Below are positions 1-12,728 of a DNA stretch of 64,000 nucleotides, in pieces. Source of the stretch: Salvia splendens (lineage: Eukaryota; Streptophyta; Magnoliopsida; Lamiales; Lamiaceae); the NCBI RefSeq assembly GCF_004379255.2, contig NC_056037.1:10984902-11048901 (forward strand). Reading direction: 5' to 3'. The notes beneath the pieces were generated by a model that had not been told where the DNA came from, searched no databases, and saw only the letters and a list, made by a program, of their open reading frames with translations. Position 1 is the stretch's first letter. Every line of letters starts with the position of its first letter. A program made the translations under genes and the position numbers.

Positions 1-468
1 TACTAACAATCATTTCATGTCTTCAACATTACATAACTTTCATGATTCTTTCAATTTCATTGTTTATACTTTATTATTCCCACTATTTTATTTCATGAGA
101 AACTAATCTGCCCAATTCTAAATATTTGACATTCTTTTGTATGATTGCTTTCCCTCCAATTATAAACTGATATTTAGTCTTAATTAATGGATCCTAGCTT
201 TCTTGTTCTGACTTATTCTAAATATCCGCAGCTCAACTGATAGAATTGAGAGAATTAATACTTATGAAACCATGATCACTTACTTACTCAAGTTGGTTCA
301 TGCATAACTAAAATTTGATATTCATTACTGGCTGAATACACATTAAAAAGAAATGCCAAAGATTTCAACTATCACCCAACAAAATGTAGCGTTGTCTCCA
401 TCTTTCCCTGCTGAAGCCAATAAATATCATGTGTACAACGAAATCACAGTTTACATTTACCGTGAGAT

Positions 469-2362
469 CTAAAGCTTAACCTCCACATCAACACCGGCAG
501 GCAAGTCGAGTCGAGCTGCATCAAGGAGTCAATTGTTTGCGCAGTTGGGTAAAGGATGTCAATGAGTCGCTGGTGAGTTCTAATTTCAAAATGGAACCTC
601 GCATCTTTGTGCACGTGAGGAGATTTGAGAAAACAGTACACCCTTCTCTTTGTTGGTAGAGGCACTGGACCCATAGTCTTTGCATTCGTTGTCCTTGCCG
701 CTTCCATTATCAGTATGATCTCAGTTTGATTATAATCTTCTGCTTAGGTGCAACCTGAAACCAAAACACCCTTTTAGTAAGTACTTGAACATGCATATCC
801 CGTGTGGGCCATATTTTTATGGCTAGGATGTTATTTGTTAGGGTAAGAAATTGTCCTAAGATAAAATTTCTGGGCAGGTAGATTACATGAAATTTAGCGT
901 TGTGTTTCTCCAATTTCCTAGAAATAAAAGTTACTTTCATGCTTCTTGTTCCCTTCACAAAAAACAATCTTGGCTATTCTTGAGAAATCATAGTTATCCA
1001 TCTAAAACTGGTTTCTGAAGGAAAAAAAACAAGAACTTACTCAGTGCATTAATCCCAAGAATCTTCAGACCAGAGTGAAGATCCCTAATGGGGAAAGGGA
1101 TAGTCAAAAATGAATTTGAAGGAAACATAGAATCTAGACTTTCATATGAGGTCAGATAGACTATATTGTACTTGCAAAAGCAGTGACCATTTTTCCTAAC
1201 ATCTCCTTTTTGGAGATATAATTTACATATAAAACTATAAACCTGTGTTTTATGCATGGACTGCAGAAGTTGATACACAGGGTACATTGATTTTGATTCT
1301 AATTAGAAGGTCCTCAGTGAGTTAGGATTTAGAAACATTTCTAATAAAATGTGAGGAACTCTATTATTAAATTATATCAACTGATAACAGAGACAAGACC
1401 ACTTTAAAGTTCAATTGTTCCAATACTGGTAGGTGTCGTTCGGTTGCTATGACTAATTATCATATGATTATCCATCTAGGATTAAGTTGTGAGTTATTTT
1501 AGTTGGAGGGGATGACTATGACTCATTATCATATGATTATCCATCTAGGATAGAGTTGTTAGGTTATTTTAGTTGGAGGGGATTGACTATGACTCATTAT
1601 CATATGATTATCCATCTAAGAATTAAGTTGTGAGATTCATGAACCAAACATAATACATATTCAATCATCAGATAATCTTTCAAACTAAGCCCCTAGTGGA
1701 ATATAGAAGAGTTTGTATTTAACTTGTTTTTATTTCTCAGAAGTGATTGATAGGACATAAGTATACTCTTAGTATAAATTAATGTCTGTATGTAACAAGA
1801 TAGGAGAACATCAAATTCCTGCTAAAAGTTAGGAGAAACATGTACCATGTCTACAAAATCCAATGTGGTCTAATATAATCAAGATAAGTCACATAAAAGA
1901 GTGTTTGAACGACAAGCTTGAGTTTTGATTTATAACCATAATTCCATGAAGGATAATTAATACTTAGTATTTTTAACCTCAAGATGGCTTAGTTTTAATA
2001 TCAGCACAATTTTCATAGCAGGACCAAAATTAGTGAAGTTACGAAGAGGACATGAAAATACCTTATCCGAATCTGCACCAACACTCAATGCTGAAGCAGA
2101 AGGAGACTCGTCCTAAAAACCACACAATAAACATATTCACCATAACGAAAACAAATTTGAGCTGATTAAATGGCAGTACAAGAAAACCTCAGTAGCAGTA
2201 GAACCGGCACTGGATTCCAATACTTGAGGAGCAGCCATATCTCTCGAAGAAGTGATTCGACAAGGCTTCAACGCCATAAACTTTTGAGGGGTACGAACAG
2301 TAGAACGAAACTTGCGGTCTCGAAGAAATAATTGACGAATTGCACACAGGAATTGAAGCCAT
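469..2362 (-). pseudogene. RPS10: Decayed nuclear gene for plastid 30S ribosomal protein S10 (uS10c)
   Basis: The intact protein is an S10-family component of the plastid small-subunit head, made in the cytosol with a transit peptide. Three exons can be placed: exon 1 at 2188-2362 (start ATG 2360-2362), exon 2 at 2062-2112, exon 3 at 469-754, all with GT-AG borders. Exon 3 holds the family core ([12 protein letters not shown], then [18 protein letters not shown]). Three lesions are visible. Exon 1 is 175 nt although both flanking phases require a multiple of three, and its open frame switches near 2310. In exon 3 the strand after KLRSY meets TGA at once, because about 31 nt that should encode the next eleven or so residues are missing (near 710). 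A 5-bp tandem duplication (tcgag twice, near 507-516) shifts the frame before the conserved C-terminus, whose ancestral stop is still present at 469-471. Introns show it is not a processed copy. It could be a decayed duplicate; a working copy should exist elsewhere. Assembly error explains the 31-nt loss poorly. Confidence 0.85.
1432..1660. repeat. About 70-bp direct repeat, 2.7 copies, in an RPS10 intron
   Basis: A unit beginning ctatgact.attatcatatg starts at about 1447, 1516 and 1587, so the period is 69-71 bp. The outer ends (cgttcggttgctatgac on the left, and a sequence ending in gaaccaaacat on the right) are loosely complementary, which suggests an internally repeated MITE inside the large intron 755-2061. 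Superfamily not assigned. Confidence 0.6.
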
Positions 2363-3950
2363 TTTCGAATTGTAGAGAGCTTTATCCCTCAATATGTGGG
2401 TATGATATGGATACTGCTCTGCACAAATTATCAGCAGCTTCTTTATCCAAAACTTCGTGATCTTTTTTCACACTTAATATCTACACTACATTTCTAAGGT
2501 TAAATATATTACTATGACCCTTTCCGTAGCATTAAAAAGAGTAGCTACTCAAGCATCATGAACATACTATCGTCCGATCCTAAAATTTTCAGTAAAATTA
2601 AACAGACTTGGCTTGTCTAAATTCCAACATGGAAACGCCGGGATTGTCATTTTTCATGAGGTAAATGACGTAGTTTAGTTTAGGGCTTCTTAAAATCGAT
2701 TCATTCTTCAATTCTGATCTTCAGCCGTAGGTGAGTTCCCTTTTGTTCTTTGTGATTCAATTCTTATTAAATTCAATTTGATTTTGTTCTACAATTTGGT
2801 TTCGTTCTTCATTGAATCTTCATTCACATTCATTCTTTAATAAGGGACTGAACATATGTGAATTGCCAAATTAACTTCCATTGACCCGAGAATAAGTTGT
2901 TTCCATGGCACAACTGCAGACAAGTTCCTGCTCCAGGTTTGCATTTAAGTATTACATTGTTTGTCATCTGTCTATTTATCAATGCAAAGGAAAAAAAGAA
3001 ACACAACAATGTAACATTTACATGCTCTTTGTTGTTTGGGGTGTAAATGTGTCGAGGCAAGAGAGCTGATACAAATGTGGAAGAGCAGCATCGTCGAAAG
3101 CCCTTACTCACCAGGAAGCACTCTGATAACATTCATCGGTGGCAAGAAGTGGCTAAGATTGTACTTGTTCCAATGATTTAAAGGCAATATAACAAGATAG
3201 TATATTATTTTACTTTACATAACTACGCACAATTTAGAATATCAGATGTACAACTTTTCTTTAACTCTCAGCTATGGCAAGATATTGAACTTGTTTTCCT
3301 TTCTGGTAGAGTGCGCAATCACTTTGGCATCAATATATCATTGATGGAAATAAATATCTGTATATTCTAATGATGCATAGTTCTTCCAACATTGGTTGCA
3401 TGTTAACAACTTACATTACTGATTTACCATTGAACCTTGACAGTCACATATAGTAGTAAAAGGATGCTGAAAGAAAAATATATGAACAATGCCCACTTTT
3501 GCTTAAGTTTCCCATTATACTTCCAATGAATGCAAAAATCTGAAACAGAATACGGAGTACCAAATATCAGTGCCTTCTGATTCTTAATAAATACTTACAA
3601 ATATATTTATGACTTGAAAAGAAATGAACCAATATCAGGCTCAATGTAATGCGAATCTTGTCCAATCTTAGACATGGAAAAGCAGTCAAATTGTGCACTA
3701 ACAACTAGCAAGTATTCCCAATTTGATCTAAAGTATTACCAATGCCTAACCGAAAGAAAAAAAGTGTTAGCAATAGCCGGGAGCATATATCACGGCAATT
3801 TATTGATCTAAAGTATTATCTATACCCAACAAAAAAATGGAATTAGCAGACTCTCATGGCATCCTAAGAATGAAAGATTATAACTGTAAGCCCTCTGGCT
3901 TATGAGGCTGTTATTTATTGTTTACTTATAGTTATCTTTAATAAGTTATA
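2363..3950. other. Intergenic, no confident gene
   Basis: This is AT-rich spacer between the RPS10 relic and the WSS1-type gene. The only candidate is a short plus-strand frame at 3047-3181 (44 codons, starting MCRGKRADTNVEEQ) lying downstream of a sequence at 2690-2740 that looks like a leader with a GTAGGTGAGT donor. It could be a non-coding transcript or a remnant. I do not recognise the peptide and do not call it a gene. Confidence 0.3.
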
Positions 3951-4175
3951 CTCCCTCCGTCCCTAAAGAGTATGCACTATTTCCTTTTTCGTCCGTCTCT
4001 AAAAAGTATGAACTTTCAATTTTGTAAACTCTCTTCTCTCTAATGAGGTGTGACTCATTCTCCACTAACAATACTTAAAAAACTTTATCTATCTATCTCT
4101 CTCTTACTTTACCAATAATAATGCATTAAAACCCGTGCTGAACCCAAAGTTCATAGTCTTTGGGGACGGAGGGAG
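3951..4175. mobile_element. Stowaway (Tc1/mariner) MITE
   Basis: The ends are ctccctccgtcc and its complement ggacggagggag, flanked by TA on both sides (3949-3950 and 4176-4177), which is the Stowaway signature. Length 225 bp. It lies just downstream of the 3' end of the WSS1-type gene. Confidence 0.9.
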
Positions 4176-4686
4176 TAGTTAAGTTACTTGGGGTTGGAAT
4201 ATAGTTATTGGTCAGGCTTTCGTGTGTGCTCCAATCTATATACTTGGGCCTTAACTTTCTTTAAATCTTTAAATGGTTATTAGTGAGTTACTGTTAGTAT
4301 CATCATAGTTGCAGTATTATTCTGGATAGCATCCGCTGTAAGCCTTATCCTAATTTTAGGGACAGCATCTCATAATTGTAACTTGTAAGAGGAGGAATTT
4401 CTCTTTATTTTCCTAGTTCATTATATAATTCAATTGGATTCTCTCTGTTTTCTTGCATCACAGTATCAGTCAATTGAGAAACTTCATCAGTATGTTCTAA
4501 AGAGCTTATGCCATCAATGAGTAATATGTAAGGTTCTGCTAACAGTGTGAGGATGCAGAAACTTATCCGACTGACTAGGGGGACATGACACATAACTATG
4601 AAAAGCACACTGAAAAGTGAAAAGACGGCATAAGAAACATAATTTATTGAACAATCAACAGATTATTTAGGCAGTATTATTCTACC

Positions 4687-7600
4687 TCATGTTCCAAGAT
4701 TGGGTGCTGAAGTAGCAATAGGTGGACCATAAGAATATCTCCAGGACCCACACGCATCACATTTGTCCATCTTCAAATCATTTTCCAAAGTACAAAATCT
4801 GCAGAACCACCTATGACTTTTCATCTTATCTTTTTTGGGCTTTTCTGCTGTGCAGAGGCTGCATATTGGGGCCAACGGCTGCAATAAGAAGCATTACTGA
4901 TTATGAACTTGAAAGAAATAAATTAAGGAATGAGGTCAACTTGAAATCTAACAAAAAAAATGTTTATTAGCATGTCATATACAATGATAGATATATTCAT
5001 GCATGCATTAGAAGTAATTCACTTATAGAAGAAATACTAGGCCTTTCAGTTAAAAATGTCCATGAACTAAAGGACAGATCAGGCAGTTTTCTCTGCTGCC
5101 AGAAATAGTTACTTAGTTGTTCGGTATGAGCTGCATAAATCACATCAAGGCTACCCACTAAAGTAGTACCCAGGATGGCGCAGAGAGCACAGCTTGGCTC
5201 CGTCCATGATAAGAATTAAAAGAGATGGGATACAAATCAGAAGTTTTCTCTTGTTATGCAAAGTATTTCAATACAATAGTAAAAATCACAAACATGTAGC
5301 AGAAGTAGGATGCAACATTAACATAAGCTATTCAAGTTAGCACTATAAATGGCCTCTTAAGAACTAGTCAAATATACTAATTGATGCATGTTTCACAAAT
5401 CTAGTATTTGTTGTATCATAAAGAAATATATGCATGCATGCATGGTTCAAAACAAGCATTGCATTTTTTTAACCAGTTGTCTGCTGCAGCAAGTCTGTCC
5501 AATACAGAGAGTCCAAAGAAAATATTCGCATCACAAATGCAAATACACACGGAATGAACTAAAAAGAAAATATTGGCAAGAAATAGAATAACATACAAAT
5601 CAAAAACAATATCTAGCTTACATATATAGTGTAAGGAGACCAATACCAGAAACATGAAAATGGGAAGAAAATATATCAAAAGCAAGTTGAACTCACTGGA
5701 TTCAACAAAGTGCATGTTGTACATTGCCATGTGCCAGAACTAGTTTCATGCATTTGGTCATCATGGCTAGGAAGGGATGACGACGCTGAAGCTTCTTCAC
5801 GTGAATCTTTAATGTAATCTTTACTAGGATGCAGCTTATCTGGATAGCACATTGACCAATTTTCTGAAGCTGTATTTGTCAGGTCTATTAAAATGGGCTT
5901 TGGTTGTCCCTCATCAGACTGTACTAAAGAAACTTTATCCGATTCTCGTCTTCTTTTCAGCGATTTTACATTCATATCATGTTCATTAGATGCAGTTTTT
6001 GAAATTTTAGAACAGCATGGTTTATCTGGAACACCATCCTTCATTAAATCAGTACAGTCTTCATCTCCAGTTAAATCATAGAATTCTGACCCACACCATA
6101 TATTATCCTGCAATCTTCTTTCTGCTGCCATAGCAGCAGCTTGAACAGGACTCAGGGCAAACATAACAGAGCTATCACCACCAATTTTGTTAGGTCCTGA
6201 AGGCAGCAAGGACTGAAGACGCACTCTATTTTCTGCAGCAGTTAGTGCAACCTGGCGAAGAGATGACTGACGGGGTTTATGAGAGGCTCCACCCAAACGC
6301 CTTCCAGGAAGATCGAATCCTTGTCCTGTTCCACTGATCCCCTTGTTTATTAAGTCTTCACACTCCTATGGATATTGAGTATTATATTAAGCACCCTTTT
6401 AAACCCAGACACTCAAATAAAATCAAAAGGTGTTTGGGAGCATTAACCATCATTTATAGAAACAGTTGCCAGAATATATAGAAGTAAGAAATAAGAGGCA
6501 TAAAAACCACTGAAGACTCTGGAATGAAAATCATATACTATAAGGCAAACCTTCAGAACTCTATATTGATTTCTTATAATGAATTCACCATCACATATGA
6601 ATTTGGAAAAGACAATGCCTCATTCATAACTCTTCACGAATGGTTCATAAGTTATCTTATCTTATCTTTTACTGCTGAAAAAAGTAAAAAATTGCTTCAG
6701 AAGCTCTAAAGTGTTTCAATAATGTCTTCAGACAAACAATTGCGAAAATACTGTTTGGGTTTTGCCTCAACACATGTTTCAGCAGATTAAGTTTAAAGAC
6801 CTAATGCAGGAGAAAATGAAAATACATTCGATTCTGAACATAAAAAGTGCCAACATATGAAAATAATAAAAAAAAAGTTTAGCTTTAAGATCACACTAGA
6901 GCGCTATGAGCCTATCTCCAAAGTGAGCAGGAAAAGGATGAAGCCTTGTAAAGATGTCATCCCAGTGAGGTTTTAAGTAAATAACTACTATAGCGAGAAG
7001 GTAAGAACTCAGTATAGCAGAATAAGCTACCACTGTTTCAGGAGCTATAGCAAGCGCAGATCTACGTTTATTGGCCTGGAAAGTCCTGGAGAGCTCACTC
7101 CACTATTGGATAAGAACATTAGACCAACAAGAAGATGGCACTGTTATGAGCAGTGCATTACAGTCAACTGAACTATAGTCTATAGTCAGAAAAAGAAAAG
7201 AAAAAGAGACATTTTCCCCATGCAGGTTATCTTATCTTTTCATTTTTGGCTCTGTTGCATATATTCAAGTGAAATGACTCTTATATTTCCACCATCCATG
7301 ATCCAACATAGTCATCATTGGTCTTCCGAGTTTGATTAGTTATAGTCGGAATATCAACGAGAATTTGAGACTGTTGCCAGGTGTTTATCAGTAATGAGAC
7401 TCAATGTGCTCACCAATCGTAATCCAGTTCATTTTTCTGCATTTAATGCAGTTATGTAATCACCGGAATTGATAAGACTATCAACTGCTTATTTAGATTG
7501 GAAGACCAAAAGAACCCATGCCCCACTCTTCCCATAATATTGAAATAGCATTGTCACAGTTCCATATAGAGAGCTCACACTTGCTCTTCAAACATTGTGC

Positions 7601-8344
7601 TTTAATATACACACTCTCTGCGAGTTGCATCCGGATATAGAACAAAAGTATAAAACTAAGTACAACCCATTTACCTTCCTAATCTCATCCCAGAGCTTGT
7701 AGAATCTAGCATTATGAGGGCTATGAACATTGTGACACAGCTCGTGCAGCATTGTATCCAGAACTTCATGGTAAGGAAGAAATTCCTCATCTCTGTCTGA
7801 CCTCCTGAGTCTCAGCTTGACATGTATACCACGCCCTACATTCACGCCTAGTAGTGCCGGATTTTTTGGCCTGAAAAATTCACTTCCAGTAATTCACTTT
7901 CTATCCCCTACTGCTCCAACATTCATTCAAAAGAATGTAATATCATTTCAGAAAGCCCCAATTTTGGAATATCCATATCTCGTAAGGAGTATGTAAAGCA
8001 GGGTTTTTTAATCCATTAGTGGCCTTAATCAACCAAATTTTTTGAAATCAACTTTAATTTGTACACACATTTTGAACTCAAAGAGCATGAAATCAAAATT
8101 TTGGAAATCAATTTCAATCTCTTCCGATACAATTGAAGAAAATCATGACAATTGTTGGCATGAAAAGCAGCAAAAAAACGCCATACCAGAATTCAGAGAG
8201 TACTTTTACCCTCCAATTATGCTTACGCATAATGGGCTGAACCTGATTTGCAATTCTGTCTAAAATCTTTCGCGCCTCTTCCTCTTTGGGTTTCCGCTTT
8301 AGGGTTTTGATTTCCCATACTTTGTTCAGATCGCCCAAAGTCAT
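4687..8344 (-). CDS. WSS1: WLM-domain DNA-dependent metalloprotease (WSS1/SPRTN type) with two RanBP2 zinc fingers
   Basis: Exons are 8187-8344, 7675-7870, 5697-6365 and 4687-4878, all GT-AG; together they give 405 codons (404 aa), matching the length I recall for the Arabidopsis relative At1g55915. The start MTLGDLNKVWEIK fits the family better than an in-frame ATG seven codons upstream. The WLM domain covers roughly residues 1-120, with the zinc-protease motif HELCH at 95-99 and the third ligand His105 (Glu96 catalytic). A low-complexity middle carries SPVQAAAMAAERRL. Two RanBP2-type fingers follow: Cys333/336/347/350, divided by the last intron, and Cys367/370/381/384. Proteins of this family digest proteins crosslinked to DNA and bind SUMO or ubiquitin; the fingers are probably for ubiquitin-like partners (inference). 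No lesion was seen. Intron 2 (6366-7674) and intron 3 (4879-5696) hold no other gene. Confidence 0.93.
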
Positions 8345-9430
8345 TGCTATCGACGTTCTAACCAAACCTCAAATGCAGATAGGATTCCTCAATTTGGAAA
8401 TTCAGGACTATGACGCATTCATCGAGCAACGAGATTGATTTTAGGGTTTCGATCAGTCGATTTGGTGACTGGTGACCTTCGATTTCGATAGAAAAGGAAA
8501 TGGCGGGCCGAATTTCGAAATTTCCGGAGTGACTCATTTGATCAACTATATAGCGTATCCAACAATCTATCAATACTATGCCATAATTAATTAATTGTTG
8601 TTTTGTAACCACATTAGGATTAAATGTTACTCGTCTAGAGAAAAAAATATTAGTAGTAAAAAAGTTTGATGTTGATTTTACTAATGTTAAAATACTCATC
8701 TATAAAGAAAAAAATATATTAATAGTAAAAAAGTTTGATGTTATATTAAGAGTAAAAAAGTTTGATGTTGATTTTACTAAAGTTTGATGTTATATTAAGA
8801 GTAAAAAAGTTTGATGTTGATTCTACTAATGTATGTATAAGAGAGTGTTATATTGCTAATTCAATATTTAATTAGTAACTACAATTAAATAATAACCTTT
8901 AGATATTCAAAGCAATGGTTTAGATCATCAACTCTGAAATGTCAATACGATAAAAAAATATCACATAACTTTAAAACTTATATAATTTTCTCGTTTTAAA
9001 TTATTTTTTCGCACAACATATATCAAATTAAAGATAATTTCATAAGGATTCTAACGAGATCTCACTTGCATATGTTCCGATGTCAAAATTTGAAAATAAA
9101 TAAATAAATATCAATTTTTTCGTACCGCAATAAATGTCAACATAGGATATAAAATATGGCAATATAATATATGTAGAATGTCATTCTTAAAGCAACGTGT
9201 TGACATAAGCAATGTATTGATATTCTCAAAGCATTGTGTTGATATTTTCAAAACACTATCTTGACATTTTCATCCAAAACCCTAATTTGGTAGTTTTTTT
9301 TATCTTTTTCGATTTAATTAATAAAAACGAAAATTACACGTGGCAAATTTTAGAGCACTAGATTTCTAAAATCATATCGTCTTAAATTAGTAGTAGTTTG
9401 CAATTAGAGAGTGAGTTAGCAATTGACACA
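8345..9430. other. Intergenic with short direct repeats
   Basis: The first 200 bases are the promoter and leader of the WSS1-type gene. At about 8640-8830 a unit containing aaaaaagtttgatgttgat recurs four times with irregular spacing. The remainder is AT-rich with no coding signal. Confidence 0.5.
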
Positions 9431-10185
9431 TCCATATATATATATATATATATATGGTTTTAATATACCAAAAGAAGCCCTTATGTAAAGAAATACAGAC
9501 CAAATATGGACTGTGAGATCTGGAAATGAATGGCCACGATCTGGTGTTGTGAATGATTTTGTTGGGTCATAATAGGAGGGTGTTGTGTCATGAAAGGGTA
9601 ATTTAGGTATAGAAAATATTAACAACAGCCTTCCGTTATTTACAAGCGGATTAATTGGAATCATTACTCCACACGTTATTAACATATTAAAAACTAATTA
9701 TTAGTACAAACGAAGAATATTCTCGTGTTTTGAACATATTTAAAAACAAAAACGAGATTCTATGCAAGTTTTTAACATATTAAAAAAGTTAGAACGATTG
9801 AATCATGCAAAAACAATTGTTATGAACATTAATTATGCTTTTGGGTCATACTAAACAATTTTATATGTCATATCATTGTGGGGGTATATTGGGTCATATT
9901 TAGGCAACATTAGAGTCATCATATAAAACTAGTGTTTTATATGCCAAGATATTAATTTATTCACTTGGGTCATACTAGATGAATATATGGGTCATGCAAA
10001 GTTAATGTCAAACTGAGTCATAATAAACCACAGTTCAAGACATGACATAAAACTATTGACAAACAGAATGCCAAATAAAATTAAGAATGAACTCAGTCAT
10101 TTCTAACAACGTAACATTGCAAATAAAATGGTCTCCAAAAAAATATTTAAACCGACGTATTACTTAAAAAACAAAATACATTGTA

Positions 10186-10494
10186 TCAAACATCAGAATT
10201 TCTTTTGGACCGCAGCTTTTCTTTCTCTTTGAATTTGTCGCAATTCCTTGAATCGTGGTGACCCCACTCCTGACATTTCTTACATTGACGCAAAGGCTTG
10301 CTCTTAAGCTTCAAAGTCTTCTTCACTCTTGATGGGAGTCTACTACCACATCCCTTCGTGCTGACGACTTCAGGAGGTTGTACATCTACCTCCTGGGGTG
10401 CCTCAACACCATAAAATTCCTCCATTAGTTTCTTCTTCTGGGCTGTATAATGATAATAGGTCATAATAGGATGAAATCGCGGCATACAACTCAT
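10186..10494 (-). pseudogene. C-terminal fragment of a FAR1/FRS- or MULE-like protein with zinc knuckle
   Basis: The frame contains GCGSRLPSRVKK followed by a basic stretch and CKKC-x5-H-x4-C, the zinc-knuckle spacing seen at the C-terminus of FAR1-related and Mutator-like transposase-derived proteins. No transposase catalytic domain, SWIM domain or upstream exon could be recognised between here and 12.9 kb, so this is a remnant exon at most. It lies within the TA-bordered element, in minus orientation. Confidence 0.45.
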
Positions 10495-11671
10495 ACTACT
10501 ATCTTATTTGAAAATGGGTCATACTATACAAAAATCGAAACATAGCGGACAAATCGGTCATACTTAGTGCATATAAACGGTCGTACAATAACATGTCATA
10601 TTAGCAATACAAATAAGTCATACTTGCATCATTAATGATACTGATACAGAATCAAGAATAAAAATAATTGATGATAAAGTTATTTCATACTAAGTACGGA
10701 CTGAGGTCATACGTAATCATGTAAAAAAAATGAGAATTCAGATACTTAAATTTTAGGTTAAATAAAATATGCCCGCAGAAATGAAAAATGAGAAGAAAAA
10801 TTCAAGTAATTGATTTAACAATCCATAATTTCATCTCCTTCCTATATTAATTGAAGAATAATTTCATCTCCTTCATAACACGGGAATTAGTATGATTATA
10901 TGTCATAATAGGATGAAATCGCTTCATAAAAGTGATACAACTATCCTATACAAAAATGGGTCATACTAAACACACATATAAGCATATCACAAAAGCGTTG
11001 ATACCAATTGAATACTAACAGACTCCACTAAAATGTCATAGCCACACGCCAACTAAGTAAGACTTACATCGTTACTAATATTGATACATAAGCAAGAGTA
11101 AAAAAAGGATTATAATTATAAGTCTTCAAAGGATGTTTTAAAAGATAACCTGTATTCTCCACAATGTCATCTACGGGTGACTGATTATCTACATGCGAAG
11201 TAGATGGCGTTTCATAATCCATTCCCGGATGTCTATATCATAACAAAATAGAGCAAATCTTATTCTTAAAACATTAAACAATATCAATAAAATTTCGGAA
11301 ATATAAATTCATACGTCTACATAAAAATTGCCTACATACAATAAAATGAGATGCATAACTGAATTAGATGGCAATAACTCACCGTATATATTCGACAGAG
11401 ATACAAGAAGTACAAATTCAAAAAACTGGATGAAGATATCAATTTAAACTGAAATGGCTAGCATCGAGATTTTGGAATGGAAACTCAAATGTTGACAGGG
11501 AATAAGACTACACCACAATAACTACATCGACAGAGAATTTTTGCATATCTTCAAATGTTAAGGCTATGCAGAACTACATTAATTGGAATAGGGTATGCAA
11601 ATTCAACGAAAGATTGAAGAATAAGAAATTATGGTCTAATACACTACGCTAAAGAGCAATTAGTGGAGAGA

Positions 11672-12132
11672 TGACGGAGCAAAAATTATAGGAAATACTA
11701 TAACTACCAACATACTGCAATTTACTTAATTAACCTTTTTAGATTATAAATAATTAAAATAACAATATCTTCCCATTAAATCTGGCCGTTAATTAATGTA
11801 ATCTTAAGATTAGCTTGTCTAATCCAATGGAAATAAAACAGTCTGCAATTCTTAGTTTAAGGCCATTTTTGTTTTGATCAAATACCTATATATATATATA
11901 TATATATATATAGGTATTTGATCAAAACAAGTATTGGCTTAAACCAAGAAATGCAGACGGTTTTCTGTCCATTGGATTAGCCAATCTAATCTTAAGATTA
12001 CATTAATTAACGGCTAGATTTATTGGGTAGATATTAATATTTTAATTACTTATGATCTTAAAAGGTTAATTATGTAAATTGCATTATGTCGTTAGTTATA
12101 GTATTTCCTATAATTTTGCTCCGTCATCTAAT
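11672..12132. repeat. Long inverted repeat (hairpin) around a central TA tract
   Basis: Two arms of about 220 bp are complementary. The outer ends read gatgacggagc on the left and gctccgtcatc on the right, and the inner ends read gatcaaatacc and ggtatttgatc around a (TA)n loop at roughly 11888-11910. Identity is high (about 85-90% by eye), with small gaps. A transcript through it would fold into a long double-stranded RNA. Confidence 0.85.
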
Positions 12133-12213
12133 GTTCCTTTTATATGATCATGACCTATATTTTCATCTATTATGACATATTAGAATAAATTAAATTTTTG
12201 TGGTATAAAACAT

Positions 12214-12728
12214 AATCCATGTGTTATGACTTGAATGTAATTATACTTTGACCCTATTTTACCATGTTTTTTATTATGACACATAACATTAATTAGTATG
12301 ACCCAAAGATATGTCTATATTTTTGGGCAATTTTTTTTGTCGTGCTTGAATTGTAAAGGCATTTTTAGTATGGTTATACCATATAATCCATGTGTTATGA
12401 CTTGAATGTAATTATATTTTGACCCTATTTTACCATATTTTTTATTATGACACATAACATTAATTAGTATGGCCAAAAGATATGTCTATATTTTTGGGTA
12501 ATTTTTTTTTGTCGTGCTTGAATTGTAAAGGCGTTTTTAGTATGGTTATGTCATATAATCCATGTGTTATGACTTGAATGTAATTATATTTTGACCCTAT
12601 TTTACCATATTTTTTATTATGACACATAACATAAATTAGTATGACCCAAAGATATGTCTATATTTTTGGTTAATTTTTTTTTGTCGTGCTTGAATTGTAA
12701 AGGCGTTTTTAGTATGGTTATGCCATGA
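12214..12728. repeat. 171-bp tandem repeat, three copies
   Basis: The marker aatccatgtgttatgact occurs at 12214, 12385 and 12557, giving periods of 171 and 172 bp. Each unit contains agtatgaccc or a close variant, the complement of the gggtcatact motif scattered through the left half of the same element. Confidence 0.85.

Noticed and set aside
469..2362. Plastid or mitochondrial DNA insertion
   Set aside because: The S10 gene has nuclear-type introns and a transit-peptide-like exon, and no other organellar sequence lies nearby.
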